DNA of 64,000 nucleotides from Halobacteriovorax sp. Lineage in GTDB: Bacteria; Bdellovibrionota; Bacteriovoracia; Bacteriovoracales; Bacteriovoracaceae. The position numbers and the translations under genes are program-made. The stretch spans positions 186,001 through 250,000 of the forward strand of contig PBIO01000031.1 of assembly GCA_002720865.1 (NCBI GenBank), given 5' to 3'. Shown here piece by piece: positions 43,142 through 52,289 of this stretch. The number at the start of each line of letters is the position of its first letter. The first letter of the stretch is position 1. The notes beneath the pieces are model-generated. The model saw nothing but the letters and a program-made list of their open reading frames with translations. It was not told the DNA's origin and ran no database searches.

Positions 43142-46100
43142 TTGAAATTGAATCCTCAGCAAAATCGTCTCTTTCTTTTTGAGCAAAAAAGAATCAAGGG
43201 AGGGGCCTTCTCAATCCCTATCAAAGTAAGTTTTTCAGAAAATCTGTGTGTCGATTTACTGAGCGAATCCCTCGGTTACCTTGTCGAGCGTCATATTAAT
43301 CTAAGATCAGCATTTGAGCAACCTCAGTCGATACCGCATCTAACCTTAAGTTCACACCCCTTAAATATTGAAGTTAGGGAAGAAGCAATAGAATTAAAAA
43401 TTGATGAATTCGTCAAAGACGACGCTAGAAGAGGGTTTGATATCTTAAATGGACCCCTCTACAGATTTTTTATTTTCCAAGGTATTAAAAGAACTATTCT
43501 TTATCTTAACTTCCACCATTTAATATGGGATGGGTCTTCGACAAGTGTATTTTTGAACGAGCTAAATATAGTCTATTCATCTCTTAAGAAAAATGAAGTA
43601 CCACGTCTTAAAAATCTTGATAGCGGTAGGTATGAGAATTACAGAAAGCGGTTGCGGAAGTTCAGTGAAGACTGGGGGGAGAGTTTTAAACAAAAGTTAA
43701 TGGATTTTTATAATCCGTTAGGAGTTTTAGAGCTTCCAGTTGACTATATAAGACCTAAAGAATTTTCTCATCACGGTGAAATGACTGAATTTGAACTATC
43801 TGGAGAGCTCTATGAAAATATTCTAAATATTTGTTCATCGTATAATATTAATCCTTATAGTTTTTTTTCATCTTGTTTTTCATTGTTGCTGTACCGTTAT
43901 TCTCGACAAGAAACTTTTTATCAAGGTACACCTTTACTTGGTCGTTTTTCGCGAGAAGATATTAATTCGACAGGATTTTATGTTCAGACTGGTCTAATAC
44001 CTTGTGAGGTTAAAGAAAATAAATCCATAAAAAACTTTTTAACAAGTCATCACGATAATATTATAAAGGCACAACATTTTAAGCGCTTTCCAATTGAGGA
44101 ACTATTTAGAATTGTTGATTCGGATTTTGACCAATCTCGAACACAAGGCTATCAATGCTTTTTTATGTATCAAGACTTCTCCAATAAAAAAATGGAGGTC
44201 GATGGAATATCTTATGAAAGAAAACATTTAGACTCTGGTATTGCACACAGCGATTTAGATTTATGGATAGCTCTTTATAGAAACAAGATCTCCGGAGGGT
44301 TTCATTTCCCAATATGTCTCTTTAAAAAAAGCTCCATTGAGCTAATTCAGCAAGAGTTTCTTAGTATAGTCAATTTTGTAGTGGAAAATGAAAATTCTTC
44401 TGTAGGCGACATTCCCATATCTAAGGAACATAAAAAAAGAATCAAGAACGAGTTCATTAATATAAATAATGAGAGATCAGATAGCTTATTGGTTCATTTT
44501 CGAAAAAAAGTTCTTGAATACCCCCAAAAAGTTGCAGTTAAATCGACTTTTAAATCTTTAACTTATGAAGAACTGGATATTTTATCAAATCGATTTTCTC
44601 ATTTTTTATTTTCTATAGGAGTTCAAAATGGAGATCTTATTGCAGTCTCTGTCGAACGAACGGCAGATTTATTGATTGCTCTTTTAGGAATTCTTAAGGC
44701 CGACTGTTGCTATCTTCCGATTGACAGTAAATTTCCTAAGGATCGAATTGCGTACATGATGGAACATTCGGGTGCTAAAAAAATCGTAGTAGATGATCAA
44801 ACAAAAGATTCCTTTAAAAATGTTGAACTTGTAAATCTGCAGAGTTTTTTAAATGAGAGTAATCAATTTGATCAAGGAGAAGTTGATTTTAAATCAAATG
44901 GTGATCAGTCGGCATATATAATTTATACTTCGGGGTCTACCGGTAAACCAAAAGGTGTGGAAATTAGCATTCGTGCAATGTCCAATTTTTTATTGTCGAT
45001 GAAGAATGAGCCTGGGATGAAGGCCGGAGATACATTATGTGCTGTAACTACTTTATCGTTTGATATCTCGGTTCTTGAACTTTTCCTTCCTATCATATGT
45101 GGGGGAACGGTGTTTATCGCTAGTTCAGAAGAGGCAAAAAACTCTCAAATACTTTCTAGAATACTTATTGACCACCAAATTACAATTATGCAGGCAACTC
45201 CTATTACTTGGAGACTTCTCTTTAATTCTGGTTGGGATGGAATGAACACTATTAAGGTACTTTGCGGTGGAGAAAAGGTACCAAGTGATTTAGCTAAAGA
45301 ATTAGCACGGAGTTGTCATAGTTTATGGAATATGTATGGACCAACCGAGACGACTGTTTGGTCGACTTGCAAAGAGCTTAAAGATGATAATGAGTTGATT
45401 AGTATTGGTTACCCAATCAGAGAAACTAGCATTCATATACTAGACAGTAAGAAGAATTATGTACCCATCGGAGCCATTGGGGAAATTTACATTGGTGGAG
45501 CAGGTCTTGCCAAAGGATATTTACACCAAAAAGATTTAACAGAGGAGCGATTTGTAACCATTGAAGGTGAGCGATATTATCGAACTGGTGATCAAGGTCG
45601 ACTTACGTCTTGGAACGAGATACTGTGTTTGGGGAGACTCGACCATCAAGTGAAAATTCGTGGCCATCGAATTGAATTAGGGGAGATAGAGTATCAGTTA
45701 AGTCAAATTAATCAGGTAAAGCAATCCGTTGTGGTGATAAGAGAAGATGTCCCCGGAGATAAAAAACTTGTAGCCTATTTCACTTTAAAAGAAAAAATTA
45801 CTGAAACTAAAATAAAAGATTCGATTCTGAATAGTCTTCCTCCATATATGTTACCTGAGCTTTTTGTGACCTTAGATGAAATGCCTCTCACACCTAATGG
45901 TAAAGTAGATCAAAAAAACCTACCTTCTCCTTATCGAAATAGAGAAGTTGTTGATGAAAATTTGACACTTGCTGAAACTGATACTGAAAAGAAAATAGCT
46001 GAAATTTGGAAAAGGGAATTGAGGATTCCGAATGTTTATAAAGAAGATAATTTCTTTAATATTGGAGGTAATTCCCTTATTGCAGCAAGCGTGTTTCATA

Positions 46101-46960
46101 AGATGTCATTGTCTTTTAAATGTAATCTTGAGCTAGCATTACTATTTGAATTTCCTAATTTAACTCTGTTGGCGAATGAGATTGATGCATTAAAGAAAGG
46201 AAAGCAAAGAAAGTTTAGTAATATTATACGACTTAACAAAGGAACTAATGGGAAAAATTTGTTTTTCTTTCATGCGATAGGAGGAAATACACTTAATTAT
46301 CGTATATTTCTAGACCAAGTCATGGATTATAATTGCTATGGAGTACAGTCCGATGGAGTCGACGGTTTAAATTTACAAAGAAATTCTGTCGAAACGATGG
46401 CTGAAAGCTATGTGAGACAAATATTGAAGGTTGACGCAGATGGGCCTTATCACCTCATAGGGGGAAGTCTTGGAGGTCTCTTGGCTTTTGAAGTTGCTAG
46501 ACTTTTGAGAAATAGAAGAAAGGAGATTAGTTCTTTAATAATGTTTGATACGGCGGTTCCACAGAGAAAACGTTCGAAGATAGATCAGATTAGTCGACAA
46601 GAAAAAAATAGTTTTAGAACTTTTGGTTTCGACCAAATTCGAAGAAGAATTTTAAGTATAATCAATTTTGTCTATCGCCAATTTAATTTGCCAGTTCCAA
46701 TTTCCCTTAGAGTACCTTTGCTTGAGTTTTATAATTTTTTAGCATTGAAGCGCTTTAGACCAAAAGATTATGACGGAGACATATATATGATTAGAATTCC
46801 GATAAAGGAGAAAGGGATTTATGCGCGAAAAGATTTAGGATGGGGAGATTATGTTCATGGAAAAATTGAAGCAGACTATATAGATGCTCCTCATGAGGAG
46901 TTTATTGAGTCTCCAGAAGTCGCAAAGGTTTTTGGAGAATACTTGAAAAGACGTTTTTAA
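43142..46960 (+). CDS. Single-module non-ribosomal peptide synthetase (C-A-T-TE)
   Basis: Peptide-forming megasynthase of 1272 aa. Condensation domain about 1-430 with HHLIWDG at 125-131 (intact HHxxxDG). Adenylation domain about 455-925: YTSGSTGKPKG from 594, YGPTETT from 732, YRTGDQGRL, LGRLDHQVKIRGHRIELGE and NGK with Lys921. Carrier domain with NIGGNSL (phosphopantetheine Ser978). Thioesterase about 1050-1272 with GGSLGG (Ser1109) and probable His1251. The pocket residues read D-I-L-Q-V-C-M-V-W-K, close to the known glycine code DILQLGLIWK. Since the module starts with C, its donor must come from another carrier, fitting the free ACP. TTG start with AAAGG 6 nt upstream. Confidence 0.93.
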   Translation: MKLNPQQNRLFLFEQKRIKGGAFSIPIKVSFSENLCVDLLSESLGYLVERHINLRSAFEQPQSIPHLTLSSHPLNIEVREEAIELKIDEFVKDDARRGFDILNGPLYRFFIFQGIKRTILYLNFHHLIWDGSSTSVFLNELNIVYSSLKKNEVPRLKNLDSGRYENYRKRLRKFSEDWGESFKQKLMDFYNPLGVLELPVDYIRPKEFSHHGEMTEFELSGELYENILNICSSYNINPYSFFSSCFSLLLYRYSRQETFYQGTPLLGRFSREDINSTGFYVQTGLIPCEVKENKSIKNFLTSHHDNIIKAQHFKRFPIEELFRIVDSDFDQSRTQGYQCFFMYQDFSNKKMEVDGISYERKHLDSGIAHSDLDLWIALYRNKISGGFHFPICLFKKSSIELIQQEFLSIVNFVVENENSSVGDIPISKEHKKRIKNEFININNERSDSLLVHFRKKVLEYPQKVAVKSTFKSLTYEELDILSNRFSHFLFSIGVQNGDLIAVSVERTADLLIALLGILKADCCYLPIDSKFPKDRIAYMMEHSGAKKIVVDDQTKDSFKNVELVNLQSFLNESNQFDQGEVDFKSNGDQSAYIIYTSGSTGKPKGVEISIRAMSNFLLSMKNEPGMKAGDTLCAVTTLSFDISVLELFLPIICGGTVFIASSEEAKNSQILSRILIDHQITIMQATPITWRLLFNSGWDGMNTIKVLCGGEKVPSDLAKELARSCHSLWNMYGPTETTVWSTCKELKDDNELISIGYPIRETSIHILDSKKNYVPIGAIGEIYIGGAGLAKGYLHQKDLTEERFVTIEGERYYRTGDQGRLTSWNEILCLGRLDHQVKIRGHRIELGEIEYQLSQINQVKQSVVVIREDVPGDKKLVAYFTLKEKITETKIKDSILNSLPPYMLPELFVTLDEMPLTPNGKVDQKNLPSPYRNREVVDENLTLAETDTEKKIAEIWKRELRIPNVYKEDNFFNIGGNSLIAASVFHKMSLSFKCNLELALLFEFPNLTLLANEIDALKKGKQRKFSNIIRLNKGTNGKNLFFFHAIGGNTLNYRIFLDQVMDYNCYGVQSDGVDGLNLQRNSVETMAESYVRQILKVDADGPYHLIGGSLGGLLAFEVARLLRNRRKEISSLIMFDTAVPQRKRSKIDQISRQEKNSFRTFGFDQIRRRILSIINFVYRQFNLPVPISLRVPLLEFYNFLALKRFRPKDYDGDIYMIRIPIKEKGIYARKDLGWGDYVHGKIEADYIDAPHEEFIESPEVAKVFGEYLKRRF

Positions 46961-46986
46961 TTCAACGTTTTAAGAATAGATCAGAA

Positions 46987-48216
46987 TTAATAACTTAGAA
47001 TGCCTAAGTTCCTAGGGGAGAGCTCTTCATTAAAAACTTGAAGGAGCTCCGTCCTGTGACCGAGTTCCTCTAGATAGAGGCAGCGGTCTAAGAGAATGGT
47101 CAGCTCGACGGCGCGGCCAAGTTGCCATCTGATAATATTGGCAAGGAACATATGCCTTACTTTTTTCTTAACTTCATTATTTTGATAAAAATCTTCAAGC
47201 TCTTTTGAGGTGGGAAGCTGGTCTATATTTTGGCCTTTAAGTTTTAAAAGGGCGTAGTCTGAAAAATTCCCCCAATAGACTCTTGCAGGGGCTTCTCCGA
47301 GAGTTTGAAATTCAGTTACCTTTAGTATTTCTTGCATATAAAGATGCAAGGTATAGCGGTAAGACTTTACTCTTTCTTTTAATTTAAAATCTTCAAAGCT
47401 CATGGTTGAGTGAGAGCGAGTGGCCAAAGTTAGTCCATGGAGGGTGTAATCTAGTGGATGCTCTTTGGCGAAACTTGAAAGATTGGTATTGCTAAGTGGG
47501 TCCATCTTTGAGTAGCAACAACCAAAGTTGAGCATGGCCCGGCCGCCATTTTCGTGAAAGGCCTTAAGATGCTCAAGAGCTAAGGGACCGCAGGTATGGA
47601 GTCCAAGACTTAGGCCGTCTCCTCCAAAATGTTTTTTAAGTACTTCGCCCTTATCAACACCAAACATAAATTTTTCAAAGGAGAGCTTTGCTGCATTTTC
47701 GGGAAGAGGGTATTTAGTCCTTCGCTTTTTTCCTTTTTCAATAAAGTCTTCATTCATATCAAGGCAGGTGGTGGGGATGCCATGGTAATGGGCCATGATT
47801 CTGGAAAAGTTTCCAACCCCGCCCCCAATATCGGCGATTTTTGTAAAGCCGGTTTTTTCTTTTAAAGGAATAATGACTTCCCTTAGACAGTCGATTTCAT
47901 GTTTCTTTTTTTCTTTGACCCGCATATAGGCCCAGCTTGGAAGGGGACCTGGATTATAGGTTTCTCTAGGAAGCTTAATGAGCTCTTGAATCTTATTGAT
48001 AAACTCACTTAAGGGAGTTCCTTCTATCGATTTGGGGTTATTCTTCCCATCAATCTCATGGAGCTCTTCATCTGATTTTGAGTCAAGAAGCTCAAGCCAG
48101 TGGACAGGATAAGCTTCAATGGTTTCCGGGTAGTCGTTTAAGACCTCCCTTTGCCAAAAAGCGCTGTAGGAACTTAGAAATTCCACAAGTGAAAGGTATC
48201 GGTTTTGAAAATTCAC
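46987..48216 (-). CDS. METTL25/RRNAD1-like methyltransferase-domain protein
   Basis: A 409-aa protein with a class I methyltransferase fold. Motif I is IADIGGGVGNFSRIMAHY followed by CLDMNEDFIEKG. The later segments GLHTCGPLALEHLKAF and MLNFGCCYSKM match the HxCGDL and GCCYxxM pattern of the Methyltransf_32 family that includes eukaryotic METTL25 and RRNAD1. Such proteins are less well known in bacteria. A helical N-terminal region of 130 residues precedes it. It converges with the NRPS gene and marks the return of normal base composition. The substrate is unknown. Confidence 0.8.
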   Translation of the reverse strand: MNFQNRYLSLVEFLSSYSAFWQREVLNDYPETIEAYPVHWLELLDSKSDEELHEIDGKNNPKSIEGTPLSEFINKIQELIKLPRETYNPGPLPSWAYMRVKEKKKHEIDCLREVIIPLKEKTGFTKIADIGGGVGNFSRIMAHYHGIPTTCLDMNEDFIEKGKKRRTKYPLPENAAKLSFEKFMFGVDKGEVLKKHFGGDGLSLGLHTCGPLALEHLKAFHENGGRAMLNFGCCYSKMDPLSNTNLSSFAKEHPLDYTLHGLTLATRSHSTMSFEDFKLKERVKSYRYTLHLYMQEILKVTEFQTLGEAPARVYWGNFSDYALLKLKGQNIDQLPTSKELEDFYQNNEVKKKVRHMFLANIIRWQLGRAVELTILLDRCLYLEELGHRTELLQVFNEELSPRNLGILSY

Positions 48217-48262
48217 AGATAGAATATTTATCTAAAAGCTCCGGTTATGACAAGGTGTGTAG

Positions 48263-49591
48263 ATGAACTTAAAGGGAAAAAATATTGTAATCTTTGGTTT
48301 AGGTGTTTCTGGTATGGGGGCCCTACGCTTTTTAGGAGATAAGGAAGCGGTTCTCTCCCTTGTAAACCGTGGAAATCCAAACTCTTGGAATGAATATAAT
48401 GAAATCAAAGATAGTTTTGGGGCAGTTCATCTTTTTGCCCAGGACCACGAAGGAATTAAAGAGGTCTTTAATAAGGCCGACCTGGTCATCCTTAGCCCCG
48501 GGATTCCAAGGGAGCATGAGCTCTTAAGTGGAATCAGCGCTCCTATTTGGAGCGAGATTGAACTGGCCTTCCAATTTTCAAAAGCTCCAATTATCGCCGT
48601 GACAGGAACGAACGGTAAAACGACCACAGTCTCTTTTTTAGATCATCTTTTTAAAAGCCTAGGCAAGAGAGTTTTCACTGGCGGAAATATTGGTGTGGCC
48701 TTTTGTGACCATATTAGAAGCGGCGAAAAGGTCGATTATATTTTATTAGAGCTTTCAAGCTTTCAACTTGAATCAACTTTTGATTTTAAGCCCGAGGTGG
48801 GAGTCCTTTTAAATATTTTTCCAAACCATGGGGAACGTTATTCAAATAATGATGATTACGCCAAAGCAAAATTTAATATCACAAAGAAAATGGATGAGAA
48901 GGGAAGTCTTATTTTTGATTCAGGGAATAAACAGATTGAAAAATGGGGTAACTCATTTTGCGGAAGAAAAACTCCAATTGATACGAGCAATGCCAAAGGG
49001 ATAATTGAACATTTAAGCTCTATGTTTAGTCTTTCAAATTATAAGCTTCCGGGACTACATAATAAGATCAATCTGGATTTTTGTTTAGAAGTTCTAAACT
49101 CTTTAGACCTTCTTGAAGGCAATATTGAGGCACTTCAAAAAGGAATTGATAGTTTTTCAGGGGTGGCCCACCGAATTGAGTATGTTCCTAGCAATGAAAA
49201 ATTTGAAATCTATAATGATGCAAAGTCCACTAACTGGGATGCGACTTTAACCGCGATAGAATCAATGAAAGAGTTAAATCGCGATTTGGTTTTAATTTTA
49301 GGTGGGAAACTTAGAGGGCAAAATGATCTTCCTCCAGAAAGAGCAAAAGAAGTCTTTGTAAAAAATGTAAAAAAAGTCCTTTTAATAGGAGAGGCAGGAA
49401 ATTATTTAGAAGAGAATTTAAGCGATTGGCTTCCCTGTTTTAATAAAGAGAATATTGAGGCGGCCGTAAGCGAACTTCGTGAGGAAAATTTTGGCGGAGT
49501 ACTTTTACTAAGTCCGGCATTTCCAAGCTTTGATCAATTTTCTAATTATGCAAAAAGAGGCGAGGCATTTAAGAGCTTATTTTCGGTATAA
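48263..49591 (+). CDS. murD: UDP-N-acetylmuramoyl-L-alanine:D-glutamate ligase
   Basis: Adds D-glutamate to UDP-MurNAc-L-Ala in peptidoglycan synthesis. The N-terminal Rossmann domain (NIVIFGLGVSGMGALRFL) is followed by the ATP loop VTGTNGKTTTVSFLDHL, LLELSSFQLE with the catalytic region, and the C-terminal ligase domain (AHRIEYVPSNEKFEIYNDAKSTNWDATLTAI split as in MurD). Length 442 aa is normal. Unusually, it stands alone instead of within the dcw cluster with mraY, ftsW and murG. The ATG is preceded by AAGGTGTG. Confidence 0.95.
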   Translation: MNLKGKNIVIFGLGVSGMGALRFLGDKEAVLSLVNRGNPNSWNEYNEIKDSFGAVHLFAQDHEGIKEVFNKADLVILSPGIPREHELLSGISAPIWSEIELAFQFSKAPIIAVTGTNGKTTTVSFLDHLFKSLGKRVFTGGNIGVAFCDHIRSGEKVDYILLELSSFQLESTFDFKPEVGVLLNIFPNHGERYSNNDDYAKAKFNITKKMDEKGSLIFDSGNKQIEKWGNSFCGRKTPIDTSNAKGIIEHLSSMFSLSNYKLPGLHNKINLDFCLEVLNSLDLLEGNIEALQKGIDSFSGVAHRIEYVPSNEKFEIYNDAKSTNWDATLTAIESMKELNRDLVLILGGKLRGQNDLPPERAKEVFVKNVKKVLLIGEAGNYLEENLSDWLPCFNKENIEAAVSELREENFGGVLLLSPAFPSFDQFSNYAKRGEAFKSLFSV

Positions 49592-49822
49592 TTTAGAAGC
49601 AAGTTTTCTATCCATTACGGGGCGACTAACTCTATCGTTTTCCCTATAAGAATCCCCAACGGAGATCTTTAAAAGAAACGCCACGAGAATAAAAAAGATA
49701 AGTTGATGAACCTTTACTTCCATGTACCTCGTATCGGTAGCTTATCTTTGCTTCTATAGTATTTTATGGCATTTAGAGTTATGCTTAATATTGACCATAG
49801 TAACCGCCCTTTGGAGTCAGGT

Positions 49823-51541
49823 ATGGAAAGACTAGATAATCAAAAAATCGCTCTAACTATCAAGAATTTAAGAGCTTTTCTAAAAGAGCAGGGCCTAAGC
49901 TCTCTTTATGTTCCTAGCTTTGATCAATATCTAAGTGAGTATGTGCCTCTTGAGGACTGTCCAAGGTATTTTGTTACGGGCTTTACTGGCTCCGTTGCTG
50001 AAGTTTTAATTACCTCAGATAAGAACTTTCTCTTTGTGGATGGAAGGTATCATGAGCATGCTGCCATAGAGTGTGATCCAAAATTAGTGGACGTGGTTCC
50101 TTGTCCATACGGACAAGCAAACTTTGACGCTCTAATGGAAAAAGCGGAAGAGGCCGGAGGAACTCTAGGAGTCTTCTCCTCAAGAACACCTTTTCATTCT
50201 TTTAAAAAGCTTGAAGAAAAATTTAAGCTAAAACTTTTTGGAGAGACAAAGATTTCTGCTCTTTTTAATTTTGGAGCCTCTAGTAGCGATGGCCTGATTG
50301 GACGGATACCTTTAGAAATTTCAGGGCAAACGACTAGAGAGAAATTAGATGAATTACTTACTGGAGAGCAGGCCTGCTTTATATCGGCTACGGATTCTCT
50401 TTCTTGGCTAAGTAATTGTAGAGGCTATCAAATTCCTTATATGTCTAGTTTTAAGGGAAAAGGTTTAGGCCTTGGGAATATGCTCTATCTTTTTATTCCC
50501 TCAAAAGACTGCCTAAGTAAGGAGCTAATGAGAGAAAATGATCTTCATTTTTACCTATTAAGTGAAATGGAAGAGGTTTTAGCTGATAAGCTCAAAGATG
50601 TGGGAGAGGTGATAGTTGATCCTCTGGCCATCAATACCCAAGACTATAGATTTTTAAAGGGCTTAAAGAGCGAGCAGGTAAGAGAAAAAGAAAATTACCT
50701 AGTAAAAAAACAATCAATTAAAAACTCTAGTGAGATGAAACATATTGAGGAATCTTTTGAGCGCTCAAATCAAGTGATCTTTAATTCACTAATGTGGGTT
50801 AAAAATCGAGTAGAAAAAAATGATGAAATAAGTGAAAGAGATTTTTTTGATAATACCAATAAGTATTATAAGGAAGCCGGCGCTATCACTAATAGCTTTA
50901 ATACTATTGCTGGGTCCGGGGCCAATAGCTCCATCATTCATTATAAGAATCCAAGCGCAGATAAAAAAATTGTTGAAGGGGAATTAGTTCTTCTTGATTC
51001 TGGTGGTTATTATGAGGGCGGTTATGCCACAGATACCACAAGAACGATTCTTTCCGGGGGTGAGCCAACTTCTGAACAAAAGAAAATTTTTACTTTAGTT
51101 CTTAAGGGATGGATCGCGGCGATGAGTGCTGAATTCAAAGAGGGAACCATTGGAAGTGAACTTGATGCCATAGCAAGAAGGCCAATCGTTGAAGGGGGCT
51201 ATGACTACGCTCACGGTACTGGACATGGAATTGGAGTTCATGTTCATGAGGGAGGCTATTCAATTACTCCTACTTCAAAAGTAGTTATAAAAGAAGGAAC
51301 TCACGGCTCTATTGAACCAGGAATCTATCTTCCCGGAGTTGGGGGAGTGCGAATTGAAAATACGGTCTTCGTGGAAGCTCACCCAGAGAAGGAAGGCTTT
51401 CTTAGGTTTAAAAATCTCGTTTGGATTGGTATGGACCCAAGTCTTATTGAAGACTCACTATTAACGGAAGAAGAAAAGCTTTATCTTTCTACTTACGAGA
51501 ACGAATGCCAGAAAAGAGGCCGCTCAATGGTCTCTTCCTAA
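49823..51541 (+). CDS. Xaa-Pro aminopeptidase (M24B, PepP-like)
   Basis: Dinuclear metal peptidase removing the residue before proline. The creatinase-like N-terminal domains (GLSSLYVPSFDQYLSEYVP, FTGSVAEVLI, FVDGRYHEHA) precede the pita-bread domain with the metal ligands in LLDSGGYYEGGYATDTTR, HGTGHGIGVHVHEGG and SIEPGIYLPGVGGVRIEN. This is the long bacterial and eukaryotic type with a C-terminal extension. I start at 49823, which has GGAG 6 nt upstream. The upstream ATG at 49766 follows a TATAGT by 5 nt and could also start a leaderless message (591 aa). The 3' end overlaps the convergent matrixin gene by 53 nt. Confidence 0.93.
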   Translation: MERLDNQKIALTIKNLRAFLKEQGLSSLYVPSFDQYLSEYVPLEDCPRYFVTGFTGSVAEVLITSDKNFLFVDGRYHEHAAIECDPKLVDVVPCPYGQANFDALMEKAEEAGGTLGVFSSRTPFHSFKKLEEKFKLKLFGETKISALFNFGASSSDGLIGRIPLEISGQTTREKLDELLTGEQACFISATDSLSWLSNCRGYQIPYMSSFKGKGLGLGNMLYLFIPSKDCLSKELMRENDLHFYLLSEMEEVLADKLKDVGEVIVDPLAINTQDYRFLKGLKSEQVREKENYLVKKQSIKNSSEMKHIEESFERSNQVIFNSLMWVKNRVEKNDEISERDFFDNTNKYYKEAGAITNSFNTIAGSGANSSIIHYKNPSADKKIVEGELVLLDSGGYYEGGYATDTTRTILSGGEPTSEQKKIFTLVLKGWIAAMSAEFKEGTIGSELDAIARRPIVEGGYDYAHGTGHGIGVHVHEGGYSITPTSKVVIKEGTHGSIEPGIYLPGVGGVRIENTVFVEAHPEKEGFLRFKNLVWIGMDPSLIEDSLLTEEEKLYLSTYENECQKRGRSMVSS

Positions 51542-52289
51542 GGGCAAGTCCTAGTAAAAGAGCAAAGAGAAATCCGTAAATCATTGGACCCATTTTAGAG
51601 TTTCCAGACTGATCTAAATCGACGGAGCCACAACCACTTATTGGTTGCTCCACCGGATAAAGATAAGTGATTCCATCAATATCATCCCATCCTAGACGAA
51701 AGCTCGTGGCCCTTGATTGAAAGTACATTAAAGAATCTTTTACAGGTGAATGTCCAAGCCCTAAGGCATGACCAATCTCATGGGCCAGAATTGATATCTG
51801 CTCTGGTCTAGACTTTGAAGCAAATTGATTATTGGTATTATCGTTAAGCAAAAGTGTTGAGGCATTAATGGTTTGTCCCGTTACATTATTAGGTACTGTT
51901 AAAGCGATAATTGAAGTGCTTGGAAAATTTGTCGCATTTACATTACATGAAATTAAAATTTCTTGAGTATGGATAAGGCTTCCATTGGGAACACAAGGAT
52001 TATCAGATGAACAGATACTTGCAGTTCTAAAAGCACCGGCCACAGAAACCACGCCCCCTTGCTTTAATCTTAAGCGGCTTGTTGGCACCTTATTCCAAAA
52101 TTGTTCTGAGGCCTCTACCGCCAAGGAGAGCAGCCCGCTAGCTGTATAGCCAGAGTTTTGACAATTGTCCGCGACATTTATACGTACATCATTATTAGTA
52201 AAGAAGGCACCGTTAGAAACAGAAAGAGTAAAAGCTTGGGCCTTTGATAATAAAAAAACTGCTGCAATTATTACTATTGATTTAGCCAT
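51489..52289 (-). CDS. Matrixin-like secreted zinc metalloprotease with C-terminal anchor
   Basis: The signal peptide (cleavage after KAQA, residue 19) leads to a metzincin domain with HEIGHALGLGH (three His ligands and catalytic Glu) and a Met turn SLMYF. After the protease come an acid-Ser linker (GCGSVDLDQSGNS), one membrane segment (IYGFLFALLLGLAL) and a basic end (RKRPLSG). This tail resembles the C-terminal sorting signals found on surface proteins of type II secreting bacteria, but the exact class is not certain. It overlaps the barrel protein gene by 16 nt on the same strand, so the two are probably co-expressed. Confidence 0.88.
   Translation of the reverse strand: MAKSIVIIAAVFLLSKAQAFTLSVSNGAFFTNNDVRINVADNCQNSGYTASGLLSLAVEASEQFWNKVPTSRLRLKQGGVVSVAGAFRTASICSSDNPCVPNGSLIHTQEILISCNVNATNFPSTSIIALTVPNNVTGQTINASTLLLNDNTNNQFASKSRPEQISILAHEIGHALGLGHSPVKDSLMYFQSRATSFRLGWDDIDGITYLYPVEQPISGCGSVDLDQSGNSKMGPMIYGFLFALLLGLALRKRPLSGLFSGIRSRK

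Larger units (their letters stand above)
40000..46980. other. NRPS biosynthetic island, poor in GGCC
   Basis: Five genes: AMP-ligase, D-hydroxyacid dehydrogenase, ACP, membrane protein and NRPS. GGCC was counted by eye at about 5 times in the 3.8-kb NRPS gene against about 18 in the 2.2-kb glnN nearby, and the genes are visibly more AT-rich. Borders fall between the desaturase and the ligase, and between the NRPS and the METTL25-like gene. No integrase, tRNA or flanking repeat was found, so transfer is inferred from composition alone. Confidence 0.6.

Noticed and set aside
49592-49765. Possible small gene between murD and the M24 peptidase
   Set aside because: No frame has both a good start signal and a protein-like composition. 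Only the promoter-like TATAGT stands out.
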